64,000 nucleotides of DNA from assembly GCA_963739175.1 (NCBI GenBank), contig CAVTZH010000009.1:496001-560000 (forward strand). The letters are read 5' to 3'. The position numbers and the translations under genes are program-made. The first letter of the stretch is position 1, and each line of letters starts with the position of its first letter. Positions 36,395-45,583 of this stretch are shown one piece after another. Origin of the DNA: VAZQ01 sp963739175. GTDB lineage: Bacteria > Pseudomonadota > Alphaproteobacteria > Rhizobiales > Xanthobacteraceae. The notes beneath the pieces are model-generated. The model searched no databases. It was given only the letters and a program-made list of their open reading frames with translations, and had not been told where the DNA came from.

Positions 36395-37205
36395 TTCGCC
36401 GCTACTAACTCGATCTGCTCCGGACGGCTGGCTTCGATTCGCGGACCGTTGCGAACCTCGATCCAGCCACGCACACGCAGGCGCCGATTCTCGAGCGCCT
36501 TCGGGCGCGAGCCCGGCGCCCGAGAAGATGCGCTCTTGACGTTTCGATATGGTGACCGTGAGCGCCTGCGACCATCGGCGGCCGAAATTCACATATATGG
36601 TGCCGCCGCTGTTCGCGGACCGACAACACTTTGCCTTCGACCACCGCGAAATGACCCTGTCCGGCTACCAGACCCGTCAAATCCCCCGCCGCCATTATGG
36701 CATATCGAGGCTCGCCCCACAGGCCAATCTTGGCGGTCCGGGCTACACGCTCCTGTGAGAGCAGCTCTGCGGCGCATGCGGGATCGCCCACCGCGGCGCC
36801 CACCCGGGCGTGGCCGCGGGCCAGCATGGCGTGGGCGACCGAACGCGGCGGCTCGCCGGCGGTAAAGACGTAGGCAACCGCGCGGCCGTACCGGTCGGGC
36901 GCTGCCGCGGCGCTGCGCAGCGCGACGGTCTCGCCGGCGAGCATCGACGCCAGAGCGGCCCGTGCCGCGGCTCCGGCGGGGAACGCTTCGTTCGCGGCGG
37001 GAACCTCGAGCGACGCCAGCCGGATTTCGCGCCCGTCGTCGAGCACGAAGCTGCGGCCATCGATGACACGGTCAACGCGGCCGGCCGGCATGACCTCGGC
37101 GCCGCAACGGGACGTCGCATCATGGGACGTCAAATCCTGGGCGCGGGCGTCGAACACCGCACCGCACAACATTCCCACGATGATAATGGGGCCCCACCCG
37201 CCCAT
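36391..37205 (-). pseudogene. Thermonuclease-family (SNase-like) secreted protein, two frameshifts
   Basis: ATG 37205 opens a signal peptide (WGPIIIVGMLCGAVFDARA). The SNase-like barrel contains GRVDRVIDGRSFVLDDGREI, RLASLEVPAANEAFPAGAAA and AYVFTAGEPPRSVAHAMLAR. Breaks near 36626 and 36508 interrupt the C-terminal half; repaired it reads SGGTIYVNFGRRWSQALTVT, RLRVRGWIEVRNGPRIEASR and ends at 36391. The catalytic residues of true nuclease are not all evident, so it may be a non-catalytic member. It is translationally coupled to the M48 gene. Confidence 0.7.
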
Positions 37206-37407
37206 ACCGTTAACGAAAGGGGCGGAATGGGGCGCAACTGCGGCGCGCCGATAACAATCCAGAAAATGAATTAGGCTGTGGGTATTTTGATGCACTTGCC
37301 GCTTGCTAGTGTGGCGGTTCGGAAGTCCGCATCGAGGCCAACGCACTGACGAAATCCGCCGGACTGCTATGAGCAGTTATGGGCGATTAAAATCGGGGAG
37401 AATTGCA

Positions 37408-38299
37408 ATGATTCAGGTGAAGAGGCTCGGGCATGCAACGTTCAAGACGCCCGACCTCGAGCGCATTGTGGACTATTGGACCCGCATCATCGGCCTCACC
37501 TTGGTGGACAAGGACAAGAACCGCGCCTTCCTCGCCACCAAATACGGGGAGGAGGCGATCGCGGTGGAAGCAGGCGAGGGCGCGAACCTCGTGAAGGCCG
37601 CGTTCCAGGTCGCGCCCGGCAGCGAGCTGGCCGATCTGCAGAAGGACCTGGCCGAGGAAGGCATCAAGAGCGAGCTGCAGAGCGACATTTCGCCCGGGGT
37701 CTCAAGGGCGATCGTGTTCGCCGATCCGAAGGGCACCATCGTCGAGATCTATTCCGACTACCGGCATCGCCGGCCGCGACACCGTCGAGCAGGGCGTGAT
37801 GCCGCTCAAGTTCGGGCACCTGGCCTATCGCTGCAAGGATCCGGTGAAGGTGACGAGCTTCTACACCGACGTCCTCGGCTTTAAAGTGTCGGACTGGATG
37901 GGCGACCGCTTCTCGTTCCTGCGCTGCGGGCGCGATCACCACTCGGTGAATTTCGCGCGCTACGACGAGGAGCGGCTGCACCACATCGCGTTCGAGGTCG
38001 CCGACATGGCGGAGGTGCAGCGCTCAAGCGACTTGCTCGCGCGCAACGGCATCCATCTGGTGTGGGGGCCGATCCGCCATCTGGTCGGCCACAACATCGC
38101 GGCCTATCACCGCAATCCCGACGACCAGCGCATCGAGATTTTCGCCGAGATGGACATCATGCGCGACGAGGAGCTCGGCTATTTCGAGCCGAGGCCCTGG
38201 CACCAGGATTTCCCGCAGCGGCCGAAGGTCTGGCCGGCCGATACGCTGCGTGCCTATTGGGGTTTTGGCTCGTTCGGCACGTTCCCGGGCTATCCGTAA
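37408..38299 (+). CDS. VOC-family protein (extradiol-dioxygenase fold, two modules), frameshifted
   Basis: ATG 37408 follows GGGGAG. Two vicinal-oxygen-chelate modules are present: VKRLGHATFKTPDLERIVDY ... GTIVEIYSDY and LKFGHLAYRCKDPVKVTSFY ... IEIFAEMDIM. The break near 37767 fits one extra C (repaired link IAGRDTVEQGVMPLKFG). Metal ligands are the H in GHLAYR, H in LHHIAFEVAD and E in IEIFAE. About 296 residues, the size of catechol 2,3-dioxygenase-type enzymes, consistent with aromatic ring cleavage; the substrate is unknown. Confidence 0.8.
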
Positions 38300-38379
38300 C
38301 GCGTGCGATATTCGAGAAATTTATAGAGCCACAAAAATCGCGAATTTCGGGCTCGCGCCGCGCCAAAAAAACTCGGCCA

Positions 38380-38420
38380 AAAAACAAAAAAAGCCGCCGT
38401 GCAGAGCACGGCGGCTTTTC
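38380..38420. terminator. Bidirectional Rho-independent terminator
   Basis: GCCGCCGTG and CACGGCGGC form a perfect 9-bp stem around CAGAG, flanked by A-runs on the left and TTTTCTT on the right. It lies between the convergent VOC and cold-shock genes and can serve both. Confidence 0.85.
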
Positions 38421-38435
38421 TTGCCGCGTCAGGTA

Positions 38436-38636
38436 TCAGACCTTGAGATTCTCTGCCGATTCCTTGCCGCGATTGGCGACAATTTCGTAGGTCACGGTCT
38501 GGCCCTCATTGAGGGTGCTCAGGCCGGCACGCTCGACGGCGGAAATATGGACAAACACGTCCTTGCCGCCGCCTTGAGGTTGAATGAACCCGTAGCCTTT
38601 GGTCGGGTTGAACCACTTCACTGTTCCGGTAGGCAT
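38436..38636 (-). CDS. cspA: Cold-shock protein (CspA family)
   Basis: 66 residues. RNP1 is KGYGFIQPQ and RNP2 is DVFVHISAV, in the single OB-fold MPTGTVKWFNPTKGYGFIQP ... GKESAENLKV. It is an RNA chaperone. The 177-bp upstream region (38637-38813) has no gene and could hold a structured 5' leader, as in other csp genes. Confidence 0.95.
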   Translation of the reverse strand: MPTGTVKWFNPTKGYGFIQPQGGGKDVFVHISAVERAGLSTLNEGQTVTYEIVANRGKESAENLKV

Positions 38637-38813
38637 CGTCGTCTCCTTGCGCCTTGCCTTGTCAACTCTCGCCGCGAGAGCCGACATCGGGTCCGAGTTT
38701 TGGGATATGACTTGGGAGAGCAACCCAAATGGGAGCCTGGCAAGACAGAACCAAAACCTTGGCTCCCTAGCCTGTACGATTGGGGCCTACACGTCAATTA
38801 TCTATGCGGCATT

Positions 38814-39860
38814 TTATTTGCCCTCGAGGATCGCCTTGTAGCGGGCGATCAGCTCCGGCGGGCTCTGCGCCAATCGCTCGATCATGCCCCGAACGGTGGC
38901 GCCGTCGAGCGGACTGACGTCGAGATCGAGCTTTTTCGCCTCCACGAGATAGTCGGGGTCCTGGAAAGTTTTCATGAACGCTGTCTGCAACACCTGGGCG
39001 CGGTCCGCGGGCACGTTCGGCGGCGCGACATAGGGGTAGGTCACGCGGAACGGCAGCTCCACCAGCTCGAGCATGGCGCGGTCCTGCGGATTTGACGCGA
39101 GCTCGCGCGCGGTCGGCACGTCCGGCATCTTTGCCCAGCGGGTCTCGCGGCCGAACTGCAAGAGGAAGCGCAGCTTGCCCTCGCGGATGTAGTTGCCATA
39201 GGCGCCGACCTGCAGCGGCGCCCAGCCGATCGCGCGGCCGTCGATCTCGCCGCGCTCCATTGCGATCGAGAGATCGGTCGAGCCCTTGTAGCCGCGGATC
39301 AGCTTGAGATTGAGGTTGAGCACGTCCTTGGCGACCAGCACCACGTCGGTGTCGGTGCCGCCGGCGCCGAGGCCGCCGATCAGCGCCGGCCGCAGCGCAG
39401 GATTCCTGAGGTCGGCAACCGTCTTGAACGGCGCATCACCCATGGTGACGAGGAAATAGGCGCTATCGGCATAGCTCGATGAGGTGCCGAGCCAGGTGTA
39501 GTTCTCGGCTTTGTATTTGGCGGCGGTGATGCCGAGCGTCGGCTGCATCGGCGTCGCGCGCGACAGCACCGCGAAGGTGAGGCCGTCGGGCTCGGCGACC
39601 GAATACATGTAGTTGGCGGCGGCGAGCCCGCCGGCGCCCTGCATGTTCTTGACGATGATGTTGGCGACGCCCGGAATATATTTCCGCATGTGGCGGGCGA
39701 GCGCGCGCGCCGCCACGTCATAGCCGCCGCCGGCGGCATTGCCGACGATCAGCGAGACCGTCTTGCCTTCGTAGAAATTTGTCTGGGCGTCGGCGGCGTG
39801 GTTAAACGTGAAGATGCTGGCAGCGACCCAGCACAGGCGCATTCCCAACTTTGCACGCAT
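38814..39860 (-). CDS. TctC-type receptor (divergent clade)
   Basis: Intact, 348 residues. A signal peptide (MRLCWVAASIFTFNHAADA) precedes FYEGKTVSLIVGNAAGGGYD, the variant opening of the clade with FYxGK. YIPGVANIIVKNMQGAGGLA and MPDVPTARELASNPQDRAML are recognisable. GGGGGAAG precedes ATG 39860. It follows an amidohydrolase gene across a 150-bp repeat region. Two similar receptors in the window (53315 and 59879) belong to the same clade. Confidence 0.9.
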   Translation of the reverse strand: MRAKLGMRLCWVAASIFTFNHAADAQTNFYEGKTVSLIVGNAAGGGYDVAARALARHMRKYIPGVANIIVKNMQGAGGLAAANYMYSVAEPDGLTFAVLSRATPMQPTLGITAAKYKAENYTWLGTSSSYADSAYFLVTMGDAPFKTVADLRNPALRPALIGGLGAGGTDTDVVLVAKDVLNLNLKLIRGYKGSTDLSIAMERGEIDGRAIGWAPLQVGAYGNYIREGKLRFLLQFGRETRWAKMPDVPTARELASNPQDRAMLELVELPFRVTYPYVAPPNVPADRAQVLQTAFMKTFQDPDYLVEAKKLDLDVSPLDGATVRGMIERLAQSPPELIARYKAILEGK

Positions 39861-39879
39861 CCGCTTCCCCCTGTGTTCC

Positions 39880-40006
39880 CCGCACGCGGTGCAGCACGCA
39901 GTGATGCACCGCAGATGCGGGGTCCCGGTTGCTTGTTCTGGAAGAAACCGGGGTCCCGGGTCTGCAGCGCATCACTTCGTGCTGCGCCGCGCCCGGGACA
40001 CGAGAC
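39880..40006. repeat. Dispersed intergenic palindromic repeat cluster
   Basis: Two related motifs, ATGCGGGGTCCCGG and ACCGGGGTCCCGGG, with CGCGCCCGGGACACGAGACC at the right end. This is a repeat style abundant in Bradyrhizobium-like genomes. It fills the gap between the amidohydrolase and receptor genes. Confidence 0.5.
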
Positions 40007-40010
40007 CATT

Positions 40011-41253
40011 TCACGCGGCGAGATTGCCGAAGCGGCGGAGGTTCTCTTTTTGCTTCTCGTTGCGCGGCGGCAGCTTGTACAGGCGCGCGGCATTGCCGCC
40101 GAGGATGTTGTGCTTGGCCTTCTCCGAGAGGAACGGCAGGTCCCAGATCGACGACGGCAGGTCGAAATCCCAGTGCGGATAGTCGGAGGCGTAGAGGAGC
40201 TGCGTCTCCGCATTGATCATGCGCAAGGTGCATTCCAGCGCGAGCGGGTCCACGGTCTCCATCGGCTGCGACGCGTAGTACATGTCGCGCATGTAGTCGG
40301 ACGGCTTCTTCTTCAACAGCGGATATTCCGACGGCCGCAGCATGAACTCGTGGTCGAGCCGCTGCATCAGGAACGGGATCCAGGCGAGCCCGCCTTCGAT
40401 CCAGATCACCGGCAGCTTCGGGAAGCGCTCGCCGATGCCGTTGGTGACCCAATTGGTCATGTGCAGGATGTTGTAGAACGGGAAGCCGAGCCCGTGCACC
40501 GAGGCGAAGCGGTTGAGCGTCTTGAACACCGGCTCCATCGGGTTGATGGCGGAATGGAACGACAGCGGCAGCCCGCGCTCCTCGAGCGCGCGAAAGACTT
40601 TCATGTGCCGGTTGTGGTGCACCGGCTGGCCAGCGCACCGAGGTGATCATGAAGCCGGTGACGCCTTTGCGGCCGGCAAAGGTCTCGATCTGGCGCATCG
40701 CCGCGTCGGGCTCCGACAGCGGCAGGCTCAGCATCGAATAGAAGCGCCCGTCCGATTCCGGCAACGCCTTTTCGGTGAGCCAGCGGTTATAGGCCCAGCA
40801 CAACTCGACCTCCATCTCGGATTCGGGATGCAGGCCGATCGCGAGCATCAGCGTCGGGAACAGGCAGGAATAGTCGACGCTCATCGCGTCCATCCAGCGA
40901 TGGCCGAGCTGCACGTCGCGCATCTTGCCGCCCTTCTCGGTCTTCTCGGACGAGCGCAGCGGATAGCGGGTGATGCGCCCGCCCATGTCCTGGAAGCCGA
41001 CCGCCATGTTGGGAACGAGGCTGCCGCGGCCCTTGGCGCGGCTGGCGATCGCGAGCTGGCGGATGACGTCGTTCTCCAGATAGGGAAGGATGTCGTCCAT
41101 GCACTCGTTTTCGTAGTGATGGGCGTCGACGTCGACGATCAGGATGTCGTCGAACTTGCGCTGCTGCGCCTGCTTCTTGGCGTGCGCCAGAAGCCGCGTG
41201 GTGTTGAGCTCTTCGACGGTGACGCGCCGGCCGCGTTCGGCAAGAAGTTCCAT
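40011..41253 (-). CDS. Amidohydrolase-2 (ACMSD-like) family hydrolase, frameshifted
   Basis: AAGGAGA precedes ATG 41253. The metal-binding start is LIVDVDAHHYENECM. Later signatures are LPLSFHSAINPMEP, FPKLPVIWIEGGLAWIPFLM and LLYASDYPHWDFDLP (the Asp of the barrel end). The break near 40628 fits one extra C in TGGCCAGCC (repaired VRWQPVHHNRHMKVF). About 414 residues. Such enzymes decarboxylate or hydrolyse carboxylated intermediates of aromatic degradation. The downstream receptor suggests a matched uptake system. Confidence 0.82.
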
Positions 41254-41389
41254 GGTCGTTTCTCCTTATTTGTTTGTTTGATCCGGCGGGCGTTGGTCGC
41301 GTCGCTTCGGTTTGCGGGATTATAGCGGTGTGAAGGTACGCGGGAAAGCGCACAGGACGTCGTGTGTCCGCGGGTGCGGTGCGAATTGT

Positions 41390-41546
41390 TGTGCCCTCTC
41401 CCCTTGTGGGAGAGGGCAGCTCGGTCTCTCAACAATGGGAAATGGGTGAGGGGTGGTCTTGAGTTGCGCGCTCTCGCACCACCCCTCACCCAATCATGAC
41501 TTGTTGAAATAGCTTCATGCCCTCTCCCACAAGGGGAGAGGGCACA
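41390..41546. repeat. 157-bp nested inverted repeat
   Basis: The outer arms (41390-41418 and 41518-41546) are 29-bp inverted copies, starting TGTGCCCTCTCCCCTTGTGG. An inner pair, TGGGTGAGGGGTGGT and ACCACCCCTCACCCA, lies inside. A related but different element is at 61021. Probably a dispersed non-coding element. Confidence 0.75.
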
Positions 41547-41569
41547 ATAACGCCGGCCGTGCTTGCGGC

Positions 41570-42331
41570 TCAATTCCGGTAGCCCGGATCGATCTGGTCG
41601 AGCATGCGTAGATAGGCCGGCCAGTCGGCGGCGCCGCGGCCGGAGTCGTGCGACTGGTATTGCGCCGCGACCTTCTCGCAGATGTCGCGCGGGATCTCGA
41701 TCAGCTCGGCGCCGGTCGCTTCCATGCGCAACTGGATCTCGGCCGCGCTCATCAGATACTTCATCAGCACGAACGCCTCGCGGGCGTTCTTGCCGACGGT
41801 GAGGAAGCCGTGGTTGTTCAGGATCAGCGCGCGGTTGTTGCTGAGCGCCTGCAGGATGCGCGCGCGCTCGCCGAAATCCTCGGTGATGCCCTCGTAGGGG
41901 TGATAGCCGATGCGGTTGTGGAAGCGCATCGCCTGCTGCGACACCATGCGCAAACCGTGTTTGAGCCCGGAGAGCGCCATGCCGGTCTCGGTGTGGACGT
42001 GCACCGAGCAGTTGACGTCCGCCCGTCCGGTGAGCACGCCGCCGTGGAGCGTGAAGCCGGGGCGGTTGACGCCGGCCGACTCATCGAGGTCGTCGCGCAT
42101 GTCGACCTTCACCAGGTTCGACGCCGTCACCTCGGTCCACAACAGCTCATGGCGCTTCATCAGAAACTTGGTGTCCTCGCCGGGCACCCGCATGGCGCAG
42201 TGATTGTAGATCACGTCGTCCCAGCCGTAGTGCGCGCACAGCCGATAGACAGCGGCGAGGTCGACGCGCGCCTGGCGCTCCGCGTCGGAGACATCGGCGA
42301 GGTTGGTGGTGGCTTTGGCGGCAATGGTCAT
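41570..42331 (-). CDS. Class II aldolase/adducin-family protein
   Basis: 253 residues from ATG 42331, intact. The fold is that of fuculose-phosphate aldolase: YGWDDVIYNHCAMRVPGEDT, CSVHVHTETGMALSGLKHGL (HxH zinc ligands) and ALILNNHGFLTVGKNAREAF (third histidine). It removes or adds aldehyde or decarboxylates a small substrate. It is the last gene of a three-gene minus-strand cluster with two receptors (50 bp from the nearer one). Confidence 0.9.
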   Translation of the reverse strand: MTIAAKATTNLADVSDAERQARVDLAAVYRLCAHYGWDDVIYNHCAMRVPGEDTKFLMKRHELLWTEVTASNLVKVDMRDDLDESAGVNRPGFTLHGGVLTGRADVNCSVHVHTETGMALSGLKHGLRMVSQQAMRFHNRIGYHPYEGITEDFGERARILQALSNNRALILNNHGFLTVGKNAREAFVLMKYLMSAAEIQLRMEATGAELIEIPRDICEKVAAQYQSHDSGRGAADWPAYLRMLDQIDPGYRN

Positions 42332-42380
42332 GCCTGTGTCCTTCAAGTCGGTGGCGCCGGACACGCCCCATGGGGGCATC

Positions 42381-43351
42381 CTACTGCAGCGTAGCACCTG
42401 ACGTCTTGATTATCGCCGACCATTTCGCGATTTCGGCCTTGATGTAGGCGGCAAGCTCCTCCGGCGTCGTGGGCATGATGTCGAGGCCGGCCTCGGTCAA
42501 CTGCTTGCTGATCGTAGGGTCTTTCAAGGTCTCGTGCATGGCCCGGTGGATGGTCGCGACCACGTCCTTGGGCAGCTTGGCGGGGCCGACCAGCGCATGC
42601 CAGGCGGTGGCCTCGAAGCTCGGGATGGCGAGCTCGGCCACCGAGGGCACGTTCGGCAGCAGCGCGGTACGCTTGATCGTGGTGACTGCGAGCGCCCGCA
42701 GCTTGCCGCTCTCGATCTCCTCCTTCACCGGCGACACCGATGGAAACATCATCTGCACATAGCCCGCGACGAGGTCCTTCATGGCGAGTCCGGTGCCCTT
42801 ATAGGGAACATGCGCGATATTGATCTTTGCTTCCTTCTTCAGAAGCTCGGCCGCGAGGTGCGGGGAGGAGCCGATGCCTCCCGACGCATAGTTGATCTTG
42901 CCCGGGTTCGCTTTGGCGCGAGCGATCAGTTCGCTGAGCGACTTCGCGGGTACCGCCGGATGGACCACAAGCACATTGGCCTGCGCGCCGACCAGCGTGA
43001 TCGGTGTGAAGTCCCGGATGGCGTCGAAGCCGGTGCGTTTGTAGAGGCTGGCGTTGGCGGAAAGAATTCCGGAGTTTGCAAGCAGCAGCATATAGCCGTC
43101 AGGCGCGGCACGCGCGACCATCTCGCCGGCGAGGTTGCCGCCGGCGCCGGAGCGATTCTCGATGATCACTTGCTGGCCCAGCGCCTGTTCGAATCGCTTC
43201 GCGAAGATGCGCGCCATCACGTCGCTCGGGCCGCCCGGCGCGAAGCCGAGCACCAGCGTGACCGGATGGTCGGATAGGCGACTGCGGGAGCGGACCACAC
43301 GCCACCAGACAATGCGAGCCCCACGACGAAGCTTGTGAGCAGTCGCGTCAT
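42381..43351 (-). CDS. Bug/TctC-type receptor, frameshifted at the signal-peptide junction
   Basis: GAGGAG precedes ATG 43351. The signal peptide (LLTSFVVGLALSGG ... APAVAYPT) is in one frame and the mature domain (HPVTLVLGFAPGGPSDVMAR onward) in the next; one base is missing near 43276. The paralogue immediately upstream reads YPTRPVTLILGFAPGG across the same junction. VIIENRSGAGGN, PDGYMLLLANSG and HVPYKGTGLAMKD follow. About 323 residues. It is a tandem duplicate of the gene at 43470. Confidence 0.85.
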
Positions 43352-43469
43352 GGCAATCTCCTCAGCGTCGGGACCAGCGTGCGACATCCCGACCTGCTGT
43401 GCAACTGGAGATTGTTGCGCGGTCCCGCTTATCCCGCGCTCAAAAGTTCGGCACCCGGTTCGGACGACA

Positions 43470-44441
43470 TTAATCCAGCGTGGCGCCAGACGCCTTGATG
43501 AGCGCGGTCCATTTCGGGATTTCCGCCTTGATATAGGCGGCGAGCTCGTCCGGCGTCGTGGGCATGATGTCGAGCCCGAGGCCGGTCAATTGCTTTGCGG
43601 TCGCGGGGTCCTTGAGTGTCTCCATCATGGCTTTGTGGATGGTCGCGAGCACGTCCTTGGGCAGGCCGGCCGGTCCGACCAGCGCGTGCCAGGCGGTGGC
43701 TTCAAAGTTCGGGATCGCAAGCTCCGCCACCGAGCCAACGTCCGGCAGCAGCGCCGTGCGCTTGAGCGTGCTGACCGCCAGCGCCCGAACCTTGCCGCTC
43801 TCGATCTGCGGGATCGTGGGCGACACCGACGCAAACATCATTTGCACATGACCGGCGATCACGTCCTGCAACGCCGGCCCGGTGCCTTTGTAGGGTACAT
43901 GCACGATGTCGATCTTGGCTTCGGCTTTGAGCAGTTCACCCGCAAGGTGCGGCGACGAGCCGTGCCCGCCCGATGCGTAGCTGACCTTGCCCGGGTTGGC
44001 TTTGGCATGCGCGATGAATTCGGCGAGCGTCTTCGCCGGAATGTTGGGATTGATCACCAGCACGTTGGCCTGCGCGCCGACCAGCGTGATCGGTGTGAAA
44101 TCCTTCACGGGTTCAAATCCGGTGCGTTTGTAGAGCGCCCCGTTGGCGGCGAGGATGCCGGAATTGGCGAGCAGCAGCGTGTAGCCGTCAGGATTTGCGC
44201 GCGAGACCATCTCGCCGGCGATGTTGCCGCCGGCGCCGGAGCGGTTCTCGATCACGACCGGCTGGCCGAGCGCCTGTTCGAGGCGCTTGCTGAAGATGCG
44301 CGCCATCACGTCGCTCGGTCCGCCAGGCGCGAAGCCGAGGATGAGCGTGACCGGCCGCGTCGGATAGGCGGAGGCGGCGTTGGGCGTTAGCCCACTGAGC
44401 AGGACCAGGCAGGTGGCAAGGCTTGCGACCAATCGCATCAT
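43470..44441 (-). CDS. Bug/TctC-type receptor, tandem paralogue
   Basis: Intact, 323 residues from ATG 44441 with GGGGAG upstream. A signal peptide (LVASLATCLVLLSGLTPNAA) precedes YPTRPVTLILGFAPGGPSDV. It is very similar along its length to the adjacent receptor (for example SGILAANGALYKRTGFEPVK against SGILSANASLYKRTGFDAIR). It heads the cluster with the second receptor and the class II aldolase. Confidence 0.92.
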   Translation of the reverse strand: MMRLVASLATCLVLLSGLTPNAASAYPTRPVTLILGFAPGGPSDVMARIFSKRLEQALGQPVVIENRSGAGGNIAGEMVSRANPDGYTLLLANSGILAANGALYKRTGFEPVKDFTPITLVGAQANVLVINPNIPAKTLAEFIAHAKANPGKVSYASGGHGSSPHLAGELLKAEAKIDIVHVPYKGTGPALQDVIAGHVQMMFASVSPTIPQIESGKVRALAVSTLKRTALLPDVGSVAELAIPNFEATAWHALVGPAGLPKDVLATIHKAMMETLKDPATAKQLTGLGLDIMPTTPDELAAYIKAEIPKWTALIKASGATLD

Positions 44442-44593
44442 GGACGTACTCCCCGAGATCGTGCCGGCTTTCTTGAAAGGCGCCGTTGCAGCGGGCATCA
44501 AAGTGCGCTTTTTCCGATGGTCCGGCAACCGGAGATCGGGTGCGTCATTAATTCGCCGGCGTCGGCCGGTGATGGGGAATAAGGAGCGAACCC

Positions 44594-45583
44594 ATGAACC
44601 TTCGGCAGACGCTGGCGAGCATTGTGATCGCGGTCGCGCTGATCGGCGCCATGCTGCCGGCGCAGGCGCAAGAGGCAGCCAAGGACTATCCGTCCAAGAA
44701 CATTACGCTGGTCGTGCCGTTCCCGCCCGGCGGCGGCAACGATGCGATGGCGCGCATCATGGCCGACCGGCTGAGCGCCGGCCTCGGCAAGACCGTGGTG
44801 GTTGAGAACCGCGGCGCCGGCGCCGGCATCGTCGGCACGCGCTCGGTGATCAAGGCGCCGGCCGACGGCTACACGCTGATGCTCGGGCACACTGGCAGCA
44901 TCGGCATCAACCCGACGCTCTACGTCAATGCCGGCTTCGATCCACGCAAGGACTTCACGCCGCTCGGCCTGATCGCGCAATTGCCGCTGGTGCTGCTCGT
45001 GCATCCGTCGGTACAGGCGAAGGACGTTGCCGGTCTGATTGCGCTCGCCAAGGCCAATCCCGGCAAGTTCAACTTCGCGTCCTCGGCCTTGGGCACCGGC
45101 TCGCACATGTGCGCCGAGATGTTCCGGCACGAGGCGGCGGTCGACATGAACCTGATCCCCTACAAAGGCACGGCGCAGCTCGTCACCGATCTCGTCGGCG
45201 GCCATGTGCAGGCGTCGTTCGCGGCGATCACGCCGTCGTTCGGCAATATCAAGGCAGGCAATCTGCGCGCGCTGGCGGTGACCGGGCCCAAGCGCTCGTC
45301 GCTGCTGCCGGAGGTGCCGACGGTGGCGGAGTCGGGGCTGGCGGGCTTCGAGGTGATACTGAACTACGGCCTGCTGGCGCCCACGGGCACGCCGAAGCCG
45401 ATCGTCGACAAGATCAACGAGGCGATGCGCGTCGCCATCACGAACGAGGAGGTGCGCAGGCGCATTGCCGCCGACGGCGCCGAAGCCGTGTCGAGCACGC
45501 CGGGCGAATACGGCGCGATCGTCGATGGCGACATGACGCGCTGGTCGGCGCTGATCAAGAAGCTCAACCTGAAAGTCGAATGA
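44594..45583 (+). CDS. Bug/TctC-type receptor
   Basis: Intact, 329 residues. AAGGAG precedes ATG 44594. A signal peptide (LASIVIAVALIGAMLPAQAQ) precedes YPSKNITLVVPFPPGGGNDA. VVVENRGAGAGIVG, ADGYTLMLGHTGSIGI, LIPYKGTAQLVTDLVGG and LPEVPTVAESG are family marks. Its stop overlaps the next start (ATGA), tying it to a MetE-like protein. It is divergent from the two-receptor cluster on the minus strand. Confidence 0.93.
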   Translation: MNLRQTLASIVIAVALIGAMLPAQAQEAAKDYPSKNITLVVPFPPGGGNDAMARIMADRLSAGLGKTVVVENRGAGAGIVGTRSVIKAPADGYTLMLGHTGSIGINPTLYVNAGFDPRKDFTPLGLIAQLPLVLLVHPSVQAKDVAGLIALAKANPGKFNFASSALGTGSHMCAEMFRHEAAVDMNLIPYKGTAQLVTDLVGGHVQASFAAITPSFGNIKAGNLRALAVTGPKRSSLLPEVPTVAESGLAGFEVILNYGLLAPTGTPKPIVDKINEAMRVAITNEEVRRRIAADGAEAVSSTPGEYGAIVDGDMTRWSALIKKLNLKVE

